Assembly: GCF_020873895.1 (NCBI RefSeq) | Contig: NZ_JAHWGT010000032.1 | Location: 1 to 64,000 of the forward strand | Source: Streptomyces sp. DH12 | GTDB taxonomy: Bacteria; Actinomycetota; Actinomycetes; Streptomycetales; Streptomycetaceae | DNA length: 64,000 nucleotides | Reading direction: 5' to 3' | Shown: piece by piece, positions 58,272-64,000 of the stretch | Numbering within the stretch: position 1 is the stretch's first letter | Layout of the letters: each line of letters starts with the position of its first letter | The notes under the pieces: generated by a model | The model's database searches: none | The model's input: the letters and a program-made list of their open reading frames with translations, nothing else | Told to the model about the DNA's origin: nothing | Program-made: the position numbers and the translations under genes

Positions 58272-59409
58272 GCCGGTCCTGGAGGTCCGCGACCTCGTCA
58301 AGCACTACCCCCTCACCCGGGGCGTCGTGTTCCGCAAGCAGGTCGGCGCCGTCAAGGCGGTCGACGGCGTCTCCTTCGAGGTGCGCCAGGGCGAGACCCT
58401 CGGCATCGTCGGCGAGTCCGGGTGCGGGAAGTCGACCGTGGCCCGGATGCTCGTCAACCTGGAACGCCCCACCTCGGGCGCCATCCGCTACCGGGGCGAG
58501 GACATCACGCGCCTGTCGGGCCGCGCCCTGAAGGCGGTGCGCCGCGACATCCAGATGGTCTTCCAGGACCCGTACACCTCCCTCAACCCGCGGATGACGG
58601 TCGGGGACATCGTCGGCGAGCCCTACGAGATCCACCCCGAGGCCGCCCCGAAGGGCGACCGGCGGCGCCGGGTGCAGGAGCTGCTGGAGGTCGTGGGCCT
58701 CAGCCCCGAGCACATCAACCGCTACCCGCACCAGTTCTCCGGCGGGCAGCGCCAGCGCATCGGCATCGCCCGCGGCCTGGCCCTGCGGCCCCGGGTCATC
58801 GTCGCCGACGAGCCGGTCTCCGCCCTCGACGTCTCCGTCCAGGCGCAGGTCGTCAACCTGCTGGAACGCCTCCAGGACGAGTTCGGGCTCAGCTACGTCT
58901 TCATCGCGCACGACCTGTCGATCGTGCGGCACATCTCCGACCGGGTCGGCGTCATGTACCTGGGCCGCATCGTGGAGACGGGGACGGACACCGAGATCTA
59001 CGACCACCCCACCCACCCGTATACGCAGGCGCTGCTCTCCGCCGTCCCCGTGCCCGACCCGCGGGCGCGTGAGCGCCGCGAGCGGATCCTGCTCAGCGGC
59101 GACGTGCCGTCCCCCGCCGACCCGCCCTCCGGGTGCCGGTTCCGCACCCGCTGCTGGAAGGCGCGCGAGCGGTGCGCCCTGGAGGTGCCGCTGCTGGCCG
59201 TGCCGGCCGCCTTCCGGGACGTGGCCACCCCGGCGCGGCACGACTCGGCGTGCCACTTCGCCGAGGAGATGCACGTCGTACCGGGCGACACGGCGTCCCG
59301 CGTCGGGCAGGCGGCGCCGCCGCCGGAGCCCTCACCCGGCCCGCCGGAGCCCCCACCCGGCGAGCCCGGTCCACCCGGCCCCGGGGCGGACGGACCGGGG
59401 CCCGCGTAA
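58258..59409 (+). CDS. Second oligopeptide ABC transporter, DppF-type ATPase
   Basis: The product is 383 aa. Walker [10 protein letters not shown], signature [10 protein letters not shown], Walker [13 protein letters not shown], and [12 protein letters not shown] cysteines. The last ~45 residues are a Pro/Gly/Glu repeat tail ([17 protein letters not shown]) absent from its bldK counterpart. It completes a full importer independent of bldK. Confidence 0.93.
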   Translation: MPPAEPVLEVRDLVKHYPLTRGVVFRKQVGAVKAVDGVSFEVRQGETLGIVGESGCGKSTVARMLVNLERPTSGAIRYRGEDITRLSGRALKAVRRDIQMVFQDPYTSLNPRMTVGDIVGEPYEIHPEAAPKGDRRRRVQELLEVVGLSPEHINRYPHQFSGGQRQRIGIARGLALRPRVIVADEPVSALDVSVQAQVVNLLERLQDEFGLSYVFIAHDLSIVRHISDRVGVMYLGRIVETGTDTEIYDHPTHPYTQALLSAVPVPDPRARERRERILLSGDVPSPADPPSGCRFRTRCWKARERCALEVPLLAVPAAFRDVATPARHDSACHFAEEMHVVPGDTASRVGQAAPPPEPSPGPPEPPPGEPGPPGPGADGPGPA

Positions 59410-59488
59410 CCGGCGGGACACGGCGCCGACCCCGTAGCGATATACGGACACGCCACCCTGGTCGACGTACGGCCGTGCGGGTGCCGTG

Positions 59489-59524
59489 GACCGGCCGGGG
59501 CGCGCCTCGCCGCCCCGGCCGGTC
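59489..59524. terminator. Bidirectional hairpin terminator
   Basis: GACCGGCCGGGGCG (59489-59502) pairs exactly with 59511-59524, 8-nt loop, between the convergent transporter operon and S9 peptidase gene. Confidence 0.85.
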
Positions 59525-59566
59525 GCACCCGCCCCGCGTCACGCCGCCGCGTCACGCCGCCGGGGC

Positions 59567-61708
59567 TCACGCGGGAGGCAGCGCCCGGCGCAGGAAGTCC
59601 CGTTGCAGGAGCAGCAGGTTCTCCGCGACCTGCTCCTGCGGCGCCATGTGGGTCACACCCGTCAGCGGCACCACCTCATGGGGGCGGCCCGCCGCCAGCA
59701 GGGCCGAGGAGAGCCGCAGCGTATGGGCGACGACCACGTTGTCGTCCGCCGTCCCATGGATGATCATCATGGGGCGGGCGGGTTCCCGCGCCTCCACCAG
59801 CCCGTCGTCCCACACCAGCGAGTTCGCCCGGTAGACCTCCGGCACGTCCCCGGGCGTCCCGCCGAGGTACCGCTCGGTGTAGTGGGTGTCGTAGAGGCGG
59901 TGGTCGGTCACCGGGGCGCCCACCACGGCGGCGTGGAAGACGTCGGGGCGCCGCAGCACCGCGAGCCCCGCCAGGTACCCGCCGTAGGACCAGCCCCGGA
60001 TCGCCACCCGCCCGAGGTCCAGCGGGTACCGGCCGGCGAGCCCCCGCAGGGCGGCGACCTGGTCGTCCAGCGCCACCGTGTGCCGCCCGGCGACGGCCTT
60101 CTCCCAGTCGGGCGAGCGCCCCGGCGTGCCCCGCCCGTCCGCGACGACCACCGCGAACCCCTGGTCGGCGAACCACTGGGAGGTCAGGTGCCGGTCGTGC
60201 GCCGCCACCACCCGCTGCCCGTGCGGACCGCCGTAGGGGTCCATCAGCACCGGCAGCGGGCCGTCGCCCTCCCGGTACCCGTGCGGCAGCAGCACCGCGC
60301 AGGGCACGCGGTCCGGTCCCGACTCGGTGAGCGCGAGCCGCGGCGACAGCACGGGCGTCTCGGCGTACGAGGCGACCTCCGCGACCGGCACGCCGTCCCG
60401 CAGCACCCGCACCCGGGTCCCCGGCCGGTCGGGCAGCGCCGAGGCGAGGACCGTCACCGGGCCGCCGCGCACCGCGCCGTGGACGCCCGGCCCCCGCGAG
60501 ACCCGCTCGGCGCCCCGGGAGCCCACCCGGTACACATGGATCGCGCCAATTTCCGGATCCTCCGCGAGGGCCCCCGCCGAGGCCGAGACCAGTACGTCCC
60601 CGTCCCCCACGTCCAGCACCGCCCGTACGTGCAACCGCCCGTCCGTCAGGGGGCGCTCGCCGACCACGAGGACGCGCGCCCCACCCTCGTCCGCGACCCG
60701 CACGAGCCGCCCGTCCGGTGTCCGGGACGGAACGCCGGAGACAAGTTCCAGCCAACGGCCGTCCTCCTCCCGGTGGACGGCGCGGGTCGCCCCGGTCCCG
60801 GTGTCGACCTCCAGGTACTCCTGCGTGCGCTGGTCACGGGTCTGGACGAGCAGCAGCGGGGCGCCGGCGGACGACCAGTGCACCCGGGCCAGGTACGGGA
60901 ACCGGTCCCGGTCCCACACGACCTCCGTCCGCGCGCCGTCCGCCACCCCGAGCAGGAACAGGCGCACATCGGCGTTGTCGGTCCCCGCCGCCGGGTAGGC
61001 CACGCGCGCCGGCTCGCGCTCCGGGTGCGCGGGGTCGGAGATCCACCACCGCTGCACGGCGGCGTCGTCCACCCGCGCCACGAGAAGCCGGTCGGAGCGG
61101 GGCGACCACCAGAACCCCCGCGAGCGGTCCATCGACTCGGCCGCCACGTGCTCGGCCGTCCCGTACGCCACGTGCTCGCCCTCCGGTTCGGCGAGCGCCC
61201 GGTCCGCCCCGTCGGCGCCCTCCACCGGGACCACCCGCAGCGCCCCGTCCGACACGTACGCCACGAGCCGCCCGTCCGGCGACGGCCGCGGGTCGAGCAC
61301 CGGCCCGCGGGCGGGCAGCGGGCGCGTCGTCCCGGCCCGCAGCTCGGCGACGTACAGCCGCCCCGACAGGGCGAACGCCGCCAACTCGACCGCCGCGTCG
61401 ACCGCGTAGCCGACCACGCCCCGCGCCACCTCCCGGCTGCGCTCCCGGCGCGTGCGCTCCTGCGCCGACAGCCGCTCACCGGCCCCGCCGAGCAACTCCC
61501 GCGGATCGGCGGCGACCCGCTCGCGGACCTCCCCGCCGGCCAGGTCCAGGACGCACAGCCGGTGCTCCGGCTCCGCCCCCGACGGTGAACGCAGGAAGAC
61601 CACCCGGGAACCGTCGGGTGACACGGTGAACGACCGTGGCGCTCCCAGGGTGTAGCGCCGGGTGCGTGCGTACTGGCGGGGGAACGGGCTCTGCTGCCGC
61701 GAGGTCAT
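59567..61708 (-). CDS. S9-family (DPP IV-like) prolyl oligopeptidase
   Basis: The product is 713 aa. An N-terminal beta-propeller (~20-450: YTLGAPRSFTVSPDGSRVVFLRS, DPRPSPDGRLVAYVSDG, DRSRGFWWSPRSDRLLVARVDD) precedes an alpha/beta-hydrolase domain with Ser574 in GWSYGGY, Asp655/656 in GTADDNV and His687 in VTHMAP. It is cytoplasmic (no signal peptide) and removes N-terminal dipeptides. Located next to two peptide importers, it may process imported peptides (inference). TAGTTT lies 7 nt before ATG 61708 (leaderless); a start at 61753 lacks support. Confidence 0.9.
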   Translation of the reverse strand: MTSRQQSPFPRQYARTRRYTLGAPRSFTVSPDGSRVVFLRSPSGAEPEHRLCVLDLAGGEVRERVAADPRELLGGAGERLSAQERTRRERSREVARGVVGYAVDAAVELAAFALSGRLYVAELRAGTTRPLPARGPVLDPRPSPDGRLVAYVSDGALRVVPVEGADGADRALAEPEGEHVAYGTAEHVAAESMDRSRGFWWSPRSDRLLVARVDDAAVQRWWISDPAHPEREPARVAYPAAGTDNADVRLFLLGVADGARTEVVWDRDRFPYLARVHWSSAGAPLLLVQTRDQRTQEYLEVDTGTGATRAVHREEDGRWLELVSGVPSRTPDGRLVRVADEGGARVLVVGERPLTDGRLHVRAVLDVGDGDVLVSASAGALAEDPEIGAIHVYRVGSRGAERVSRGPGVHGAVRGGPVTVLASALPDRPGTRVRVLRDGVPVAEVASYAETPVLSPRLALTESGPDRVPCAVLLPHGYREGDGPLPVLMDPYGGPHGQRVVAAHDRHLTSQWFADQGFAVVVADGRGTPGRSPDWEKAVAGRHTVALDDQVAALRGLAGRYPLDLGRVAIRGWSYGGYLAGLAVLRRPDVFHAAVVGAPVTDHRLYDTHYTERYLGGTPGDVPEVYRANSLVWDDGLVEAREPARPMMIIHGTADDNVVVAHTLRLSSALLAAGRPHEVVPLTGVTHMAPQEQVAENLLLLQRDFLRRALPPA

Positions 61709-61862
61709 GTGACCGAAACTAGCGGCTGTGCGCCCCCCAATGCTGCCGTGCACCGATCGATGCGTGCGAACGGAAAGTTATGATCCGTAGCGCAAGGTGG
61801 GTAGAACCTCCTGGCACATGCGCGCGTCCCGTTCCGACCGACACGTATGGAGGTGAACCGCC

Positions 61863-62057
61863 GTGGCACTCTCGATTTCGGCGGTGGTGCTGCTGGCGAT
61901 CGTCGTCTTCCTGCTCATCCGGAAATCGGGTCTGAAGGCCGGGCACGCGGTCGTGTGCATGCTGCTCGGCTTCTACCTGGCGAGTTCCTCCATCGCCCCC
62001 ACCGTCAGCCAGCTGACCACCAGCGTCGCCGGCATGATCGGGAACCTCAAGTTCTAG
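61863..62057 (+). CDS. Small conserved membrane protein
   Basis: The product is 64 aa with two hydrophobic segments: SISAVVLLAIVVFLLI at the start and VVCMLLGFYLASS in the middle. GTG 61863 follows GGAGGTG, a strong ribosome site. There is no recognisable domain; similar short proteins occur in Streptomyces. It is divergent from the S9 peptidase and ~50 bp upstream of mshB, but mshB has its own promoter. Confidence 0.75.
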   Translation: MALSISAVVLLAIVVFLLIRKSGLKAGHAVVCMLLGFYLASSSIAPTVSQLTTSVAGMIGNLKF

Positions 62058-62105
62058 CGAGCGCACGTCCCCGGGGACCCGCGCCGGACCTCGTAGGGTG
62101 TCCGT

Positions 62106-62996
62106 ATGACGGATCTCCCCGCCCGTCGTCTGCTCCTGGTGCACGCGCACCCCGACGACGAGTCGATCAACAACGGCGCCACCATGGCCAAGTACGCGGC
62201 CGAGGGCGCCCAGGTCACGCTCGTGACCTGCACACAGGGCGAGGAGGGCGAGGTCATCCCGGCCGACCTCGCCCACCTCGCACCCGACCGCGACGACCGC
62301 CTCGGGCCGCACCGCGTCGGTGAACTCGCCGCCGCGATGAGGGAGCTGGGCGTCCGCGACCACCGCTTCCTCGGCGGCCCCGGGCGCTTCCGCGACTCCG
62401 GGATGATGGGCGTCCCGCAGAACCACCGCGAGGGCGCCTTCCACGCGACCCCCGTCGACGAGGCGGCCGCCCACCTGGTCGACGTCGTACGGGAGGTCCG
62501 CCCGCAGGTCCTGGTGACCTACGACCCCGACGGCGGGTACGGCCACCCCGACCACATCCAGGCCCACCGCGTCGCCGTCCGCGCCGTGGAGCTGGCCGCC
62601 GACCCCGCGTACCGCCCCGGCTCCGGCGCCCCGCACGCCGTCGCGAAGGTCTACTGGAACCGCGTGCCGCGCTCGGTCGCCGAGGAGGGCTTCGCCGCCC
62701 TGCGCGCCGCGACGGGCGTGGCGTTCCCCGGCACGGCGGACATCGGCGACGTCCCGGGCGTGGTCGACGACGCGCTGGTCACCACGGAGATCGACGGCAC
62801 CGCGTACGCGGACCGGAAGGTCGCCGCCATGTGCGCCCACGCCACACAGATCAGTGTGCAGGACAGGTTCTTCGCCCTCTCCAACCATCTGGGGCAGCCC
62901 GTCTTCGTGCGCGAGTACTACCAGTTGGCGCACGGCACGTCCGGCGCGCCGGCCGGGGAGCGCGAGACCGACCTCTTCGCGGGGGTGGACGCGTGA
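62106..62996 (+). CDS. mshB: Mycothiol biosynthesis deacetylase MshB
   Basis: The product is 296 aa. The zinc-binding AHPDDE (14-19) and [12 protein letters not shown] (~145-156) motifs, with [12 protein letters not shown] and [14 protein letters not shown], identify the LmbE-family deacetylase that converts GlcNAc-inositol to GlcN-inositol in mycothiol synthesis, the actinobacterial thiol. TAGGGT (62094-62099) lies 6 nt before the ATG, a leaderless arrangement. It is coupled by GTGA overlap to the DUF6113 gene. Confidence 0.94.
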   Translation: MTDLPARRLLLVHAHPDDESINNGATMAKYAAEGAQVTLVTCTQGEEGEVIPADLAHLAPDRDDRLGPHRVGELAAAMRELGVRDHRFLGGPGRFRDSGMMGVPQNHREGAFHATPVDEAAAHLVDVVREVRPQVLVTYDPDGGYGHPDHIQAHRVAVRAVELAADPAYRPGSGAPHAVAKVYWNRVPRSVAEEGFAALRAATGVAFPGTADIGDVPGVVDDALVTTEIDGTAYADRKVAAMCAHATQISVQDRFFALSNHLGQPVFVREYYQLAHGTSGAPAGERETDLFAGVDA

Positions 62997-63364
62997 GCAC
63001 CGCGGTCAAAGTCGCCCTCCACGCCCTGCTGGTCGTCCTCGGCGTCCTCGTCGGGCTGGCCGGGGCGCTCGTCCAGGGCGCCTGGCTCCCCGGCGGGCTG
63101 CTGCTCGCCCTGCTGGCCACCGCCGCCCTCTTCTACGGCGGCCTGCGGGCGGTCGGCGGGCAGGCGGGCGTCATGACGTCCGGCCTCGGCTGGCTCGCGG
63201 CCGTCGTGGCGGTCGGTTTCGGCCGGGGCGAGGGCGACAAGGTCTTCTGGGGCGGCATCGCCGACCTCGCGTACGTCCTCGGCGGCATGCTGCTGGCTGT
63301 GATGTGCGCCACCCTGTCCGCGGTTCCCCAACGGCACCACGGCGCACGGACACTTGACAGGTGA
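62993..63364 (+). CDS. DUF6113 membrane protein
   Basis: The product is 123 aa from GTG 62993, which overlaps the mshB stop. Four hydrophobic segments ([65 protein letters not shown]) fill most of the protein. It is known next to mshB in several Streptomyces from memory. Function unknown. Confidence 0.82.
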   Translation: MSTAVKVALHALLVVLGVLVGLAGALVQGAWLPGGLLLALLATAALFYGGLRAVGGQAGVMTSGLGWLAAVVAVGFGRGEGDKVFWGGIADLAYVLGGMLLAVMCATLSAVPQRHHGARTLDR

Positions 63365-63405
63365 CCTGCCCGAACTTGGGCGGTATTGCCCGGCGGTGTT
63401 CCCCT

Positions 63406-63427
63406 GGTCACGGGTGGTCCCGTGACC
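63406..63427. terminator. Short inverted repeat after the DUF6113 gene
   Basis: GGTCACGGG (63406-63414) pairs with CCCGTGACC (63419-63427), 4-nt loop. It lies 40 bp after the stop and ~80 bp before the next start, so it may be a weak terminator or an operator for the downstream gene. Confidence 0.45.
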
Positions 63428-63506
63428 GCGGCCAGTATGGTGGTGCGCGCCGCCGGGCGCCCGTGGGTCTGAGAGCGGGCGGCGGAGCCAACCGGGAGAG
63501 CCTGCT

Positions 63507-64000
63507 TTGAGCCGTGAAACTGACACCTCGTCCTCCGGGCCCCAGGGGCGTGGCGGAGCCGCCTACCCCTCGGGGACACCGCCGTACGGGTCGCCCCAGT
63601 ACCAGGAGGCGTCCGGGGCCGGCGCGCCCGCGCAGCCCGAGGAGAAGAAGACCGAGACGACGCTGACGACCCGCATCCGGATCAACATCCCCGGTTCGCG
63701 GCCCATCCCGCCGGTCGTCGTCCGCAAGCCCGTCGCCGCGGAGGACCAGGAGGCGCCCGAGGACGAGTCCGGGCCGCAGCCGGAGAGCCCCGCGGAGCGC
63801 ACGGCGGCCACGCCCCGCCCCGAGGCGGCGGAGCGCGAGCCGTCCGCGCCGCAGGACGCGCCCGCCAGCGACTGGTTCGCCCCGCGCAAGCCCCCGGCCA
63901 CCGGGCCGCAGACCGCGCAGGCCCCGGAAGCGCCTCGGCCGCCCGCCGCGGCCGGCCCCGCCCGCGACGGAGGCACGGGCACCCCCGCCCACGGCACGCC
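63507..64000 (+). CDS. N-terminal part of a disordered Pro/Glu-rich protein, partial
   Basis: A TTG start at 63507 (GGGAGAG 8 nt before) opens a frame to the window end: ~164 residues, LSRETDTSSSGPQGRGGAAY..., Pro, Ala, Glu and Gly rich, with a conserved core TTRIRINIPGSRPIPPVVVRKP at ~50-72 in outline. No membrane segment is seen yet. Streptomyces proteins with this N-terminus usually become membrane proteins further on. The C-terminus and function are outside the window. Confidence 0.7.
   Translation, partial: MSRETDTSSSGPQGRGGAAYPSGTPPYGSPQYQEASGAGAPAQPEEKKTETTLTTRIRINIPGSRPIPPVVVRKPVAAEDQEAPEDESGPQPESPAERTAATPRPEAAEREPSAPQDAPASDWFAPRKPPATGPQTAQAPEAPRPPAAAGPARDGGTGTPAHGT

Overview
The window is chromosomal DNA from a Streptomyces or very close relative. 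The signs are very high GC with strong third-position G/C bias, GTG and TTG starts, a WhiB-like protein, mycothiol biosynthesis (MshB), a polyphosphate glucokinase, DUF1707/DUF4245/DUF6113/DUF6542 proteins, many secreted hydrolases, and a complete bldK-type oligopeptide transporter. From memory the order fumC, class I fumarase, DUF1707, wblI, glpX, DUF4245, then ispH/xseA/xseB/ychF, then typA, bldKABCDE, a second opp operon and mshB resembles the central SCO50xx-SCO51xx core region of S. coelicolor. I could not run a comparison. I saw no rRNA or tRNA gene, CRISPR array, insertion sequence, phage gene or biosynthetic gene cluster.

Layout. 0-6.2 kb: an SPFH membrane protein overlapping a ribbon-helix-helix gene that leaves the window on the left, with a perfect 16-bp palindrome upstream; a class A penicillin-binding protein; a GAF/PP2C/ATPase regulatory phosphatase. 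6.4-24.4 kb: mostly conserved housekeeping genes (DUF402, fumC, class I fumarase, glpX, ppgK, ispH, xseAB, a malonic semialdehyde reductase-like flavoprotein) with two secreted proteins and a small accessory patch at 10.4-13.1 kb (two small ORFs, an XRE regulator and an acetyltransferase). 24.7-26.6 kb: DUF6542 and ychF. 26.7-28.1 kb: a compact accessory island with a RelE/Phd toxin-antitoxin pair between 20-bp direct repeats, a PIN-toxin remnant and a degenerate stretch. 28.1-32.5 kb: a secretion-related block with a trypsin-fold protein lacking two catalytic residues, a two-gene operon (small secreted peptide plus Pro-repeat/Cys-rich protein) and a subtilisin. 33-41.5 kb: septum-formation-like protein, GntR regulator, SPOR and Nudix proteins, an RsbW-like kinase and a multi-sensor PP2C phosphatase, and a coiled-coil membrane protein. 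41.7-59.4 kb: orphan peptide-binding lipoprotein, typA, the bldK transporter and a second complete oligopeptide ABC transporter. 59.5-64 kb: S9 peptidase, small membrane protein, mshB, DUF6113 and the start of a disordered protein that leaves the window.

How the genes work together. Peptide uptake dominates the right half: eleven ABC components, plus an S9 peptidase that could process imported peptides. Two PP2C phosphatases with C-terminal HATPase domains and an RsbW-like ATPase point to anti-sigma/anti-anti-sigma partner switching. Central carbon genes (two fumarases, FBPase, polyphosphate glucokinase) lie near each other but as separate transcription units. A recurring expression theme is visible by eye: in at least twelve genes a TAnnnT -10 element lies exactly 6-7 nt before the start codon, which is the arrangement of leaderless transcripts.
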